NCBI RefSeq assembly: GCF_000271845.1
Contig: NZ_JH719393.1
Location: forward strand, 1,456,442-1,520,441
Direction: 5' to 3'
Origin: Rhizobium leguminosarum bv. trifolii WSM2297
GTDB taxonomy: Bacteria; Pseudomonadota; Alphaproteobacteria; Rhizobiales; Rhizobiaceae
Length of the DNA stretch: 64,000 nucleotides
The notes under the pieces were generated by a model. It was not told the DNA's origin. It did no database searches and worked only from the letters and a program-made list of their open reading frames with translations. Within the stretch, counting starts at the first letter, position 1. Every line of letters begins with the position of its first letter. The position numbers and the translations under genes were made by a program. Positions 44,895-54,121 of the stretch are shown piece by piece.

Positions 44895-45503
44895 CGTAGC
44901 CTCCGTTCTGCCATAGCAATGGGCAGCGTCAATTCGCCAATGGGTGGATATGGTAAGGGTTGCGTGCAAGCCTCGGCCTTATTACGCATCGACACAGGCG
45001 GCCTTAGCCTGCGCGCAACCCCTTCGCGTCCTTATTTGCCGATGTCCGGCCTCAGGAGCGTCTCGCATGAAGTTGAGCAGAGGAAACCCGCCGAATTCCT
45101 GTCGTAAGCCGACGCTCGCACAAAGCGCGCACGAATATTGCTCCGATAGTTCACGACCTATCCTCCTCTGCTTGCATATTTTGTTGTGATTATTGTCGTT
45201 TCACGTTGAGAGTGCTTTGAAACTGCCTGGCACTGGCAAGTGAGTATTTGGGCTTTCCGAACGTCCTTCGGGGAACTAACCCGTGCTCATTTAGATACAG
45301 GAACAGGACGCTATTGTCGTTATCGCCGCATCCCGAAAATTATCGGTCCGTCCATTTCTGCTCGTAATGGAATATGATAAGTAACTTATGCACGTAAGGC
45401 TTCAGTCGATTCGGTGTTATCGGATGGCTCGCGGACGTTTCAGCCGCGAAGTCGGTTTTTTGCTGTCAACAGCCCGGATCGGCTTATGCGCTGGGGGAAT
45501 TGG
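44895..45503. other. AT-richer spacer upstream of an AraC gene
   Basis: About 600 bp without a supported gene. Base composition drops after 45150. Near the right end lies ATGGAATATGATAAGTAACTT, probably part of the araC promoter region. A TGGCAC at 45231 suggests sigma-54 but lacks a -12 element. Confidence 0.4.
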
Positions 45504-46649
45504 ATGGTTACGGAGTCTGGAGATGACCCCGCTGCTGGACGGGAATGGCCGGCCCACCTGGAGCGGCGGCGCTGGCCGCGCGAACCGTCCACGCAGAAAG
45601 AACACCGGGTGGACGTTCCGCCTGCATTGGTGCCCTTGCGATTTTCGACGCGAGACCTGCCGCCGAAAGAACAATTCCAGTCCTGGCGATCACACATGGC
45701 GCCGCTTATGGATGTCCATCTGCCGGACGGACAATCAGAGGACGACGGTTTTCTCGCAGAACAGACCGGCTGGCATCTCGGCGATATCCTCATCGTCCAG
45801 CAGCGCGCGCAGGCATGCAGCTATATCCGCGATCAGGCCATGCTGCGATCGAGCCCAATCGATCACTGGAACGTTGGCGTATTTCGCAGCGGCCGGGCCT
45901 GGACCGAGGCCAATCGCCATGTAACGGAGACCGGCCCGGGGGAGATATTTTTCAGGTCTCTAGGTTCTCCGTACCGTGGGCGGATGACCGATTCAGCCGC
46001 GGTGCTCGTCTTCCTGCCCTATGAACTGTTGACCCGTGATGCGGGTCTTCTGCAAAACGCCCACAACATCGCCCTCTCAGGCAGCCTCGCCGAATTGCTC
46101 GTCAGCTATATCGACGGCCTGGAAGCGAACCTGGGCAATTTGACGGTGGAGGAGGCGCCGCGGATCATACGGACGATCAGCGATATGGTCGTTGCATGCG
46201 CTGCATCGTCGGCAAGTTTGGATCGCGGTCAGGAACAGACCACTATGGGGCTCATGGAGCGGGCGCATCGCTATATTCACCTCAATCTTCATTCAGACAG
46301 CCTGACGCCTGATGTCATCTGCCGTGCGCTGGGCATCTCGCGAACCCGGCTCTACCAATTGTTTGAAACGAGCGGGGGCGTCTTCAACTACATTCGCAAA
46401 CGTCGATTGCTGCAGGCATATGCGGATCTTACCAAGCCGACCGACAACAGGCCGATCTCGGAGATTGCCGAGGCCGCTGGCTTCGACGTTGCAGCCAATT
46501 TCACGCGCGCGTTCAGCCATGAATTCGGGCTCAGCCCGCGTGAAGTCAGAAAGACCATAGCAATTGAGCGCCCCGCCATCCCCGCAACACGTTCCATGCG
46601 GCGTTTTGGGACAACGATCGGCGATTGGCTAACAACGCTCGCACGTTGA
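45504..46649 (+). CDS. AraC family transcriptional regulator
   Basis: 381-aa regulator with an N-terminal AraC_binding_2-like sensing domain (LRFSTRDLPPKEQFQSWRSHMAPL, later GEIFFRSLGSPYRG) and C-terminal double helix-turn-helix (SLTPDVICRALGISRTRLYQLFE and PISEIAEAAGFDVAANFTRAFSHEFGLSPREVR). The ATG at 45504 follows GGGGGAA; in-frame GTG/ATG codons occur up to 90 bp upstream. Flanked by long gene-free regions, its target is not evident. Confidence 0.87.
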   Translation: MVTESGDDPAAGREWPAHLERRRWPREPSTQKEHRVDVPPALVPLRFSTRDLPPKEQFQSWRSHMAPLMDVHLPDGQSEDDGFLAEQTGWHLGDILIVQQRAQACSYIRDQAMLRSSPIDHWNVGVFRSGRAWTEANRHVTETGPGEIFFRSLGSPYRGRMTDSAAVLVFLPYELLTRDAGLLQNAHNIALSGSLAELLVSYIDGLEANLGNLTVEEAPRIIRTISDMVVACAASSASLDRGQEQTTMGLMERAHRYIHLNLHSDSLTPDVICRALGISRTRLYQLFETSGGVFNYIRKRRLLQAYADLTKPTDNRPISEIAEAAGFDVAANFTRAFSHEFGLSPREVRKTIAIERPAIPATRSMRRFGTTIGDWLTTLAR

Positions 46650-47435
46650 TGCGGTGGGCTAAGCTTTCTTCAACTCAGTCTGAGATCCACCCCAGGATAC
46701 ACTTCGGTCAGATGATGCATCGCCTTGCAAGGCAGGCGAGGCGGAACTCAAGGCATTCTTGAAGGTGAGTCCAGCCCCAGGAACCAGGCCCGAGGACATG
46801 CTGGAGTCATCTGCGCGAGACCCCGCCCGGTATTGGAACGATCGGGCAGCTTGATCATTTCAGCCGGTTCCCATGAACTCCGAGGCGGTCTCTCGGTAGC
46901 CGACCGGCGAGGGCGACTCGAGGTGTCGCGAGTCTCGGATTTAGTGGTCCGGCGTAAGGCGGTGAACCAGGGATCGTAGACGCGGCGCTCTTCGACGGAA
47001 GGGACGAGATGGAGAACGAGCCGCGATGATAGCAGTTTCTCCGTGGCGCATATCGATTAGTAAGACAGCTAGCCTTTTGAGGAATGCTTGGTGTCGCAAT
47101 CGCAAACACTCAATGCCGGTTACGTATGCCGCACGAGGGAAAGGGCTCCATCTCCATCGATCTTGCCGGTGTTGAGTTACGCCTTCTGTTGGAGCGCGTC
47201 ACCGATCACACCTTGCCGCGCGACCTCTCAGGCAAGATACCGATTGACGAACTCGGATTGCAGGATGGGCACGAACATCCGCTTTTCCTGACGGCAAGGC
47301 AGCGCGATCATTCCCGTGTCTGGACGTCGCCGATGTTCGTGACAGTCCGGTAGCTGAGACACACTGGTCAACTTGGGTGCGCCCCGCAAATACCAAGGCG
47401 ATATAGCTAGCATCTTGTGACCTACCTTCTCGGCC
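46650..47435. other. Gene-free accessory spacer
   Basis: Nearly 790 bp with scattered short frames but none with a recognised family or good start. The absence of repeats or transposase matches suggests decayed accessory DNA. It ends at the palindrome before the nucleotidyltransferase gene. Confidence 0.4.
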
Positions 47436-47464
47436 GTTATACTGTTTTTGAAAAACAGTATAAC
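47436..47464. promoter_or_regulatory. 29-bp perfect palindrome at the nucleotidyltransferase promoter
   Basis: GTTATACTGTTTTT-G-AAAAACAGTATAAC, 14-bp arms with one central base and no mismatch. It ends 31 bp before the preferred start (47496). It could be an operator for a dimeric repressor. The alternative TTG start at 47448 lies inside it, so that start is unlikely. Confidence 0.75.
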
Positions 47465-47495
47465 ACCGAGTCGGGTTTTGAAGTCCATCGACCTC

Positions 47496-48572
47496 ATGTA
47501 TCAGACGATGCTCGCCGAGCTAGGTCAGCGCTCGCTCGACGCCGCTTGGACGGCCGATTTCTCTCCGGAAGGTCGGTTCACCCCGGCGAAGATTAAAGGG
47601 CGCAAATATTGGTACTTCGACATCCCGGATGGACATGGTGGTACGAAGCGTCGTTATGTCGGTTCTGCTGATGATCCGGATATCACGCAGCGCGTAGCTA
47701 ATCATAAGCGGGACAAGGACGATCTACGCGCTCGCAGACGCTTGGTAAATACCCTGACCCGCGAAGGCGGGATGATCGCCCCTGACGCCATGTCTGGCGA
47801 CGTCGTCGAGGCACTTGCCGATGGCGGTCTTTTTCGGCTACGGGGTGTTCTGATCGGCACGGTTGCCTTTCAGTGCTATTCAGGACTTCTGGGCGTCCGC
47901 CTTCCCATGGCTGCTATCCTGACGGGGGATGCGGACATCGCCCAGGACTATGCCATCAGTCGAGAGGTTGAAGACAGTCTGCCTCCGATCATTGAGCTGC
48001 TGCAGGGCGTCGACGCCAGCTTCCGGCCAGTTCCACATCGATCGGGATCCGCGGCCTCGTCGGCGTTTCAGAATGCCGACGGCTACAGGGTTGAATTCCT
48101 GACGTCGAACCGTGGTTCGGATGACTACATTGACCAGCCGGCGAAGATGCCCGCCCTTGGTGGTGCCAGCGCCGATCCACTACGCTTTCTCGACTTCCTC
48201 ATAAGGGAACCCGTCAGGACAATGCTGCTTCACCGAAGCGGTGTCCCAGTCGTCGTCCCTGATCCATCGCGGTATGCGGTCCACAAGCTCATAGTCGCCA
48301 GCCGCCGACACACCGACGGGCAGGAGTCCGCGAAGCGAGAGAAGGATGTTCGTCAAGCTGCGCTGCTCTTTGAAGCCTTGCAGCAGACAAGGCGATCTGC
48401 CGACTTGGCGCTCGTCTACAAGGAAGCATGGGAGCGCGGACCTGCGTGGCAAGAAGGTATTCGAACCGGGGCGGGAATGCTGCCGGCTCAAGATGCCGAG
48501 CGGTTCAACACGGTCCTGATCGAGGGGGCAAAGAAAAACCGTGAAGACATCGAGCTCCCGTTTGAGGAATAG
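47496..48572 (+). CDS. GSU2403-type nucleotidyltransferase-fold protein
   Basis: 358-aa protein resembling the GSU2403 nucleotidyltransferase-fold family (NTP_transf_8). The N-terminal part has the family's KIKGRKYWYFDIPDGHGGTKRRYVGSAD segment. The nucleotidyltransferase core follows: RLRGVLIGTVAFQCYSGLLGVRL, then TGDADIAQDYAIS with an Asp pair in place of the usual metal-binding acidic residues. The C-terminal part includes YAVHKLIVASRRHTD. Function is unknown; relatives occur in accessory regions and some nucleotidyltransferases of this fold serve as toxins or in phage defence. Codon use is less GC-biased than in flanking metabolic genes. The start is ATG 47496. Confidence 0.75.
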   Translation: MYQTMLAELGQRSLDAAWTADFSPEGRFTPAKIKGRKYWYFDIPDGHGGTKRRYVGSADDPDITQRVANHKRDKDDLRARRRLVNTLTREGGMIAPDAMSGDVVEALADGGLFRLRGVLIGTVAFQCYSGLLGVRLPMAAILTGDADIAQDYAISREVEDSLPPIIELLQGVDASFRPVPHRSGSAASSAFQNADGYRVEFLTSNRGSDDYIDQPAKMPALGGASADPLRFLDFLIREPVRTMLLHRSGVPVVVPDPSRYAVHKLIVASRRHTDGQESAKREKDVRQAALLFEALQQTRRSADLALVYKEAWERGPAWQEGIRTGAGMLPAQDAERFNTVLIEGAKKNREDIELPFEE

Positions 48573-48872
48573 GTATTCTGCTATTCGAAGAGTTGATTTA
48601 ATTTATAAATGTGAAGACAAATATGGTGCCTGGAGTTCGAGTCCGCGCAAGACCACGCATCCGCTCCCGCGTCCCGCGCTGAAACTTGCTGCGATCTCAA
48701 CGACAGGTTTGCGCCAATGCGGGACATTGCGGCCGGCGCGAAGCGCCCTAGTCTGCGATGTGCAAAAGTCCGGAAAACAAGTGCGACTTTAATCGTGAGT
48801 TTTGCTGCTGCCCCATAGCTAGATTAGGTTAGCCTTGGTGGGATCCATTGGGTATTTTTCTGGAGATGAAGC
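48573..48872. other. Spacer without a supported gene
   Basis: 300 bp, AT-rich just after the nucleotidyltransferase gene, then GC-rich. A short tRNA T-arm-like string GGAGTTCGAGTCC occurs at about 48634 but no tRNA can be built around it. GGAGATGAAGC precedes the next gene. Confidence 0.4.
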
Positions 48873-49248
48873 ATGTTCACTCACGTCATGATTGGAAGCA
48901 ACGATTTGGAGCGAGCCAGAAGCTTCTACGACGCCACATTCGCTGCATTGGGGGGGCAATCTCGGCGAGATGGATGCGCGAGGCAGGCTGATCTATGCCC
49001 ACGACGGCGGTCGGCTGATGATTACCCAACCGATCGACGGCAAACCTGCAACCGCGGCTAACGGCGGGACTATCGGTATAGCCGTCGCGAGCCGCGACCA
49101 TGTTCTCGCGTGGCATGCCGCCGGTACAGCGCATGGCGGCACGGCAATCGAGAGCCCGCCCGCAGAGCGTCCGAACGGGTCATTTGTCGCATACCTTCGC
49201 GATCCTGACGGAAATAAATTGACCGCGCGGTCTCAGCCGACGAGATGA
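48873..49248 (+). pseudogene. VOC/glyoxalase family gene, frameshifted in a G7 run
   Basis: The beginning encodes a normal vicinal-oxygen-chelate protein (MFTHVMIGSNDLERARSFYDATFAALGG). In the homopolymer at 48950-48956 the frame changes; the rest (GEMDARGRLIYAHDGGRLMITQPIDG through FVAYLRDPDGNKLTAR) is in the next frame. Removing one G restores a single 125-residue protein. Either a true inactivation, a phase-variable tract, or a sequencing error. Metal ligands expected at the first-strand His and the C-terminal region are otherwise plausible. Confidence 0.8.
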
Positions 49249-49603
49249 AACAGCGTCATTCAGTGCTTGGTGGCCATAGTGATCGATGCTCAAGCGGCAA
49301 ATAGGCTTGGGAATGTCTGCTTCGGGCGGACCTCGTCATGGCGGCATCGGGCTCCTAGCGGTCATCGAGCCACCGGTCGCCGTTGCTGCAAAAGCGGACA
49401 CGACGCGGTGAAAACATGTCGCGCGTTTCTCGAATCGACCTCGAACGGCCGCGAAGGGCCCGAATGCGGCTTTAGGCCGAGGTCTCTTTCGCGCCCCCAA
49501 GCTTGACCTTTGCAGGCTCTCCAGCGAGTTCCGAACGCAAACGTTGCCGCAGACTGGCGCAGTTGAGCAGTATCCCGACGTCCTCGGGTGGTCGACTTGA
49601 GCT
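49249..49603. other. Spacer without a supported gene
   Basis: 355 bp. On the minus strand a frame ending at about 49476 reads NCASLRQRLRSELAGEPAKVKLGGAKETSA, like the tail of some protein, but no start or family is recognisable. Otherwise nothing is seen. Confidence 0.35.
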
Positions 49604-50236
49604 TCAGGGCTTCACAAACCGATATGCGAAGCGATCGGTCTCGCCCTTGATTAAGGGATCAAAGACCTTGATCGCGTGTGGATCGTTCCTGTTCGCGAGC
49701 AGGGTGCTTTCCCCATCCAGTACGAAGCCGGCATCCTCTACCTCCTCGCGCACGGAGGCAGGGTCGATGCGATGCAGTGACTGGGCATCACCTGTGCCGG
49801 CTCCGGCGGCGGCGGCGTGATCGACGATGACGTAGAATCCACCGGGCTTCAGCCGCTCGTAGACAGCTCGATTGAAGTCGGCCGCCGTCGCGCCCTTGGC
49901 CCGCATCAGCGCGGTGTGGAGATCGTGGTAGAACAGGTGCAGCCACAGGACATCAGCTGGCTGAGTGACGTCCGGCATTGCCACGAGGTCCGCTGAGACG
50001 GCTTCGACGTTTTCCAGGCCTGGCTCTTGCGCGAGCGTTCGCATGAGGCCGACCGGATCGTTCTTGAAGTGCGCGACTTCGGCCGGCACGAAGCTGGTGA
50101 CTTGACCTTCGGGTCCGACGATGTCGGAGAACAGGCGCGTCCAGTCGCCGTCGCCTGGGTAAACGTCGATGACGGTGGCACCCGCATCAATGCGTGCGAA
50201 CCGGATTAACTCGGATAGTTTGGATTGGTCGTACAT
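49604..50236 (-). CDS. SAM-dependent methyltransferase-like protein
   Basis: 210-aa class I methyltransferase-fold protein. The SAM loop is GATVIDVYPGDGDWTRLFSDIVG (an E/DxGxGxG variant), followed by ENVEAVSADLVAMPDVTQPADVLWLHLFYHDL and LKPGGFYVIVDHAAAAGAG. Similar proteins have been found as secreted or stress-induced putative methyltransferases; substrate unknown. The start follows AAGGAG. It is the last gene of a five-gene minus-strand cluster divergent from a LysR regulator; 105 bp separate it from the gene before. Confidence 0.82.
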   Translation of the reverse strand: MYDQSKLSELIRFARIDAGATVIDVYPGDGDWTRLFSDIVGPEGQVTSFVPAEVAHFKNDPVGLMRTLAQEPGLENVEAVSADLVAMPDVTQPADVLWLHLFYHDLHTALMRAKGATAADFNRAVYERLKPGGFYVIVDHAAAAGAGTGDAQSLHRIDPASVREEVEDAGFVLDGESTLLANRNDPHAIKVFDPLIKGETDRFAYRFVKP

Positions 50237-50341
50237 CGGATCTCCTTTACGGTTGGGTATTTGACGAGCGCGCGGCACGCGAGACGGCGATCCGCGGCTC
50301 ATTCACCTTCGGCGAAAGCTGATGGTTGCAGAAGACTTGCG

Positions 50342-50755
50342 CTACGTGGGCCCGGAAGCGTCCATCTGCGAGGCCCGGGCCAGCGCTTGCGTGTCGACAT
50401 ATTCCCGGATGCTGGCCAGTCTGCCGTCCCGGACCGTGATGGAAAAGATCCAGTCGTCCTCGAACGGCTTGTTCGTGATTTTGACCTTCCCGCTGGCGAA
50501 GCCGACGACGAGAACCCGGTCTCCTTGTGCGACAAACTCCCGGGGCTCCGTGGAGGTTTCCATCGACCTGGATGCCGTCTCCAGCAAATCTGCCAGCCCC
50601 GCGTGCCCCCGGTAGGTGCCGGCCAGCGGCCAGTCCTTGCCCGGAATGATCCACTCGAAATCTTCCGCGACCAGCGCCAGCAGAGCCTCCTTGTCGCCCC
50701 GGCCGATCGCAGTGAAGAAGTCCTTCACGGTCTGGATGTTTTTTTCAATACTCAT
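50342..50755 (-). CDS. SnoaL/NTF2-like family protein
   Basis: 137-aa cone-shaped alpha+beta barrel protein: IQTVKDFFTAIGRGDKEALLALVAEDFEWIIPG, then the REYVDTQALA end typical of SnoaL-like polyketide-cyclase or ketosteroid-isomerase-like folds. Members bind small hydrophobic molecules; activity is unknown. In the cluster it lies 49 bp after the NAD(P)-binding gene. Confidence 0.82.
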   Translation of the reverse strand: MSIEKNIQTVKDFFTAIGRGDKEALLALVAEDFEWIIPGKDWPLAGTYRGHAGLADLLETASRSMETSTEPREFVAQGDRVLVVGFASGKVKITNKPFEDDWIFSITVRDGRLASIREYVDTQALARASQMDASGPT

Positions 50756-50804
50756 GGGAACGTCTCCATCCGTACATCGTGGTCCTGTCGGCGGGGCTGT
50801 CGTT

Positions 50805-51407
50805 TTATCCGTCGAACTTGACCAGATTCTTGAAGATCAGATGACCCCAGCTCTTTCCGCGCGCCTGGACCAGCAGGCCGCCCTCCGACAGCCCGCCAAG
50901 CTTGATCGGCGCGAAGCCGAGATTTTCCGCGAGCGCGCCAATCTCGTCTGCGGCAGCGTCGTCGTCGCTCGCCAGGAACACAACTCGCCTGCCGCCATGC
51001 GCGGCTGGATCTTGGGCAAGGGAGGCGGCGATCAAATGGTTGAAGCCCTTGACCAGCCTTGCGCCAGAAAAGGCTTGCGCGACGGCCTTGGAAGAAGGCT
51101 GTTCTCCCAGCTCCTCAGGGGGCACGCCGTAGGCATTGGTCACATCGATGATGATCTTGCCATCCCAGTTGGAGAGCGCCCTTGCGACATCCGGGTGCGC
51201 CTCGAAGCGGACAGCCAAAAAGATGACGTCCGCCTTGACGGCCTCCGCCAGGGTTTTGGCTATGACCTTGGGCCCGATCGCGGCCGCATCAGCTGCAAAG
51301 CTTTCCGGGTCCCGCCTGGTTGCGACAGATACTTCGATGCCCTTGCGGGAAAACGCTTTGGCCAAAGCTCGGCCGATATTGCCTAAGCCAATAATTGCAT
51401 AGCTCAT
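50805..51407 (-). CDS. NADPH-dependent F420 reductase-like NAD(P)-binding protein
   Basis: 200-aa Rossmann protein: MSYAIIGLGNIGRALAKAFSRKG then VATRRDPESF. It also has IIIDVTNAYGVP and GARLVKGFNHLIAASLA, typical of the F420_oxidored/YqeC-like group that includes putative NADP oxidoreductases in bacteria without F420. The start is at MSYAII with GGAGAAG upstream. It probably reduces or senses a small redox partner; true substrate unknown. Confidence 0.83.
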   Translation of the reverse strand: MSYAIIGLGNIGRALAKAFSRKGIEVSVATRRDPESFAADAAAIGPKVIAKTLAEAVKADVIFLAVRFEAHPDVARALSNWDGKIIIDVTNAYGVPPEELGEQPSSKAVAQAFSGARLVKGFNHLIAASLAQDPAAHGGRRVVFLASDDDAAADEIGALAENLGFAPIKLGGLSEGGLLVQARGKSWGHLIFKNLVKFDG

Positions 51408-51438
51408 AATGCTTCTCCGATCCTGTGTTGGCGCCGGT

Positions 51439-52191
51439 TCAGACCTGCGCCCAACCACCATCGACGGCGAGATCTATACCGGTGACGTAGGAGCTTTCAT
51501 CGGAGGCAAGGAACGTGAGTGCAGCTGCGATTTCCTCTGGCTTGCCCCTGCGGCCCATTGGGATCTGTGACGCAAACTGGGCGACCGCCTCCTCGGCTTG
51601 CTCAGCGGTGAGGCCGGTCGTTGTCGCCAAGGCGGGAGTCTCGATCGCGCCGGGGCTCATCGTGTTGACGCGGATATTGCGATCCTTCAGCTCCTGGGTC
51701 CAGGACCGCGAGAAGCTGCGAACAGCCGCCTTGCTTGCTGCGTAGGCGCTGAACGCTGGCAGCCCCATCACATTCGAGACCGACGAGTTCAGAATGATCG
51801 AACCGCCGTCCTTGAAGAGAGGAAGGGCCTTCTGCACCGTAAAGAACAGACCCTTCACGTTCACATCGAAGGTCTGGTCAAAATGGGCCTCAGTCGCTGC
51901 CGCGAGCGGCGCGACCGTGCCTGCACCCGCGTTTGCGAAGAGAATGTCGATGTGACCATGTTTCTCCTTCACGGTGGCATAGAGCCGGTCCAGGTCTTCC
52001 AGGCGCGAGACGTCGCCCACTACTGTTGTCACGTTTTTCCCGATAAGGGCCGCGGCCTCTTGTAAGACTTTCTCGCGTCGCCCAATGATCACGACCTGCG
52101 CACTTTCTTCCACGAAACGCTTGGCTGTGGCCAAGCCAATCCCGCTGCTTCCGCCCGTGATGACGGCGATTTTACCTTCGAGTGGTTTCAT
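51439..52191 (-). CDS. Short-chain dehydrogenase/reductase
   Basis: 250-aa classical SDR. The cofactor motif is TGGSSGIGLATAKRF with R-R after beta-2 (IIGRREKV), suggesting NADP(H). NAG is at FANAGAG, the catalytic Ser in NSSVSNVMG and YxxxK at YAASKAAVR. It is 41-50% like, by eye, to the next SDR, so the pair may have arisen by duplication. Substrate is not predictable. Confidence 0.9.
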   Translation of the reverse strand: MKPLEGKIAVITGGSSGIGLATAKRFVEESAQVVIIGRREKVLQEAAALIGKNVTTVVGDVSRLEDLDRLYATVKEKHGHIDILFANAGAGTVAPLAAATEAHFDQTFDVNVKGLFFTVQKALPLFKDGGSIILNSSVSNVMGLPAFSAYAASKAAVRSFSRSWTQELKDRNIRVNTMSPGAIETPALATTTGLTAEQAEEAVAQFASQIPMGRRGKPEEIAAALTFLASDESSYVTGIDLAVDGGWAQV

Positions 52192-52241
52192 AATATTTTG
52201 TCCTTCGTTGTGTGTGAGCTAGGCACGGAGCCGTGCCGGGG

Positions 52242-52976
52242 TCAGAGTTGGGCCAGGCCGCCATCGACGGCGACTTCGCTGGCGGTCATGAAGCTGCTGT
52301 CGTCCGACGCGAGGAAGGCGGCAGCCGCCGCGATCTCCGCCGGATCTGCCATGCGCTGGAGCGGAGTCATCGCGCCGTAGGCCTTCTGGCCGTCCTCTCC
52401 GAGCGCTTCCTTTGCAAGTTCTGTCGCCGTCGCGCCGGGCGACAGCACGTTGACCCGGATGCCTGTGCCCTTCAGGTCCTCCGCCCAGGTGCGCGCGAGA
52501 TTGCGCACTGCCGCCTTGCTGGCGCTGTAGGCGGTGAAACCGGCGGCACCCGTGGTGCCGGCGCTCGATCCGGTGAGGATGATCGAACCGCCTGGACCCA
52601 TCAGCGGCAACGCCTTCTGGACTGTGAAGATCGTGCCCTTCACATTGGTGTCGAAAGTATCTTGGATATGCTTAGCGGTGATCTGGCCGAGAGGAAGCGG
52701 GCTCCCGGCCCCGGCATTGGCGAAGATGACGTCAAGCGTTCCGCGCTCGGCATTCACCGCCGCGTAGAGCCGATCAAGGTCGTCCTCATCTGAGACCGAG
52801 CCCTTCACCGCGCGGGCGTTGGGGCCGAGCTCGGCCACAGCCGCATCGAGTGCTTGCTGCCGACGGCCGTAGATGAAGACGAAGGCACCCTCCTCGATGA
52901 AGCGCCTTGCAGCGGCGAGGCCGATACCGGTGGCGCCGCCCGTGATCACGGCGGTCTTTCCATTCAGTCTGGTCAT
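52242..52976 (-). CDS. Short-chain dehydrogenase/reductase, cluster-leading gene
   Basis: 244-aa classical SDR. Motifs are TGGATGIGLAAARRF, FANAGAG, TGSSAG with the catalytic Ser, and YSASKAAVR. The start MTRLNGKTAVI follows AAGGA at 9 nt; in-frame codons upstream are in the divergent promoter region. It is the first gene of the SDR-SDR-reductase-SnoaL-methyltransferase series and shares a 218-bp control region with a divergent LysR gene, which likely regulates it. Confidence 0.9.
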   Translation of the reverse strand: MTRLNGKTAVITGGATGIGLAAARRFIEEGAFVFIYGRRQQALDAAVAELGPNARAVKGSVSDEDDLDRLYAAVNAERGTLDVIFANAGAGSPLPLGQITAKHIQDTFDTNVKGTIFTVQKALPLMGPGGSIILTGSSAGTTGAAGFTAYSASKAAVRNLARTWAEDLKGTGIRVNVLSPGATATELAKEALGEDGQKAYGAMTPLQRMADPAEIAAAAAFLASDDSSFMTASEVAVDGGLAQL

Positions 52977-53130
52977 GTCATGCATTCCTTGTGTCGCGTC
53001 TCGGGTCATCGCTTTGCGGAGACACCCTCCGATAGCCTCGATATGGGTTCGCCGGCGCCAGGCGGTGAGTGCGCAATCGCGCGTATCCGTGGTGCGAAAA
53101 CGATCCACCTACGTGATTGAACGCAGCGAC

Positions 53131-53144
53131 GATCGCGCGCGATC
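53131..53144. promoter_or_regulatory. Palindrome in the LysR-SDR divergent region
   Basis: Perfect 14-bp palindrome GATCGCGCGCGATC, 51 bp before the lysR start and 155 bp before the first SDR start. A plausible but unproven LysR binding site. Confidence 0.35.
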
Positions 53145-53194
53145 CATGGTAGCCTGGTCTTCGGAAGCCGCCCCATGCGGCGCGGGAATGGACC

Positions 53195-54121
53195 ATGATC
53201 GACTGGGATGACGTTCGCTACTTTCTTGCCGCCGCGCGTGGCGGCTCAGTGCGGGCTGCCGCTAAACGTCTGGCCGTGAACCACGCGACCGTGCTGCGGC
53301 GCATTGCCCAGCTCGAGGATCGCCTCGGGGCGCAGATGTTCGAAAAGCTACCTTCGGGCTACCGCCTGACGGCCGCGGGCGAGGAGGTTCTGGAGTTCGC
53401 GAACCAGATGGAAGCCTCGTCGCACCAACTGGAGACGCGCGTCCTCGGGCGCGATCAGAGCGTACGCGGGCTTCTGCGGGTGACGCTGCCCCCGTTCCTT
53501 GCGACACACCTGCTCATGCCGGATATCGCCGATTTTGCCCGTCTGCATCCGGACATCGAGATGGAGATCGTATCGACCGGCGAGGTCGTGAATCTGACCA
53601 ACCGGGAGGCGGATGTGGCGATCCGGATGGTCTCCAATCGCAAGACCCTGCCGCTCAATCTTCATGGCCTGAAAGGTCCGGATCTGCTTGCGGGTGTTTA
53701 TATGTCCCGCGATAGACTGGCGGCGTGGCGTGCGGGTGCGCCGGATCCAATCCGGCCCATCGTCATCGGCGGTCAGGCTCTTCCGGACTGGGTCGACCAA
53801 GGGGAGGTTCGCGCTACAGGGGTTCCGTTCAGGACGCCGGACGCCGATGCGCAGATCGATGCGGCAAGGCAAGGGATAGGCATGACCAAACTGCCCTGTT
53901 TCGTCGGAGATGCCGATCACCTGCTGGCGAAAGTCCCGGGCATCGATTTGAAATCACCTGCGACGATCTGGCTTCTCACGCAGGGGGAGACACGCAAGAC
54001 GAAGCGCGTGCGGCTTTTCACAGAGTTCATTTCCTACCGGCTCGCCGCGTATGCTCCGCTCCTCGCCGGGCGGTCCATAGACGCGGCTGAACGTCCCGTG
54101 CCAACGCCACAAATGGGCTAG
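53195..54121 (+). CDS. LysR family regulator
   Basis: 308-aa LysR protein. The helix-turn-helix reads DDVRYFLAAARGGSVRAAAKRLAVNHATVLRRIAQLEDRLG. The substrate-binding part is of the AaeR/YhjC-like group that frequently controls adjacent SDR genes. It is transcribed away from the SDR operon and probably activates or represses it in response to an unknown molecule, perhaps an electrophile. Confidence 0.9.
   Translation: MIDWDDVRYFLAAARGGSVRAAAKRLAVNHATVLRRIAQLEDRLGAQMFEKLPSGYRLTAAGEEVLEFANQMEASSHQLETRVLGRDQSVRGLLRVTLPPFLATHLLMPDIADFARLHPDIEMEIVSTGEVVNLTNREADVAIRMVSNRKTLPLNLHGLKGPDLLAGVYMSRDRLAAWRAGAPDPIRPIVIGGQALPDWVDQGEVRATGVPFRTPDADAQIDAARQGIGMTKLPCFVGDADHLLAKVPGIDLKSPATIWLLTQGETRKTKRVRLFTEFISYRLAAYAPLLAGRSIDAAERPVPTPQMG

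Noticed and set aside
45225..45250. TGGCAC as sigma-54 promoter before the AraC gene
   Set aside because: The -12 GC element at the required spacing is absent.
47436..47464. LexA box at the 29-bp palindrome (CTGT...ACAG)
   Set aside because: Spacing is nine rather than eight bases and alphaproteobacterial LexA uses GTTC/GAAC-type sites.
48625..48650. T-arm-like GGAGTTCGAGTCC near the nucleotidyltransferase gene, a possible att site
   Set aside because: No cloverleaf can be drawn, no integrase gene is present and no matching second copy was seen.
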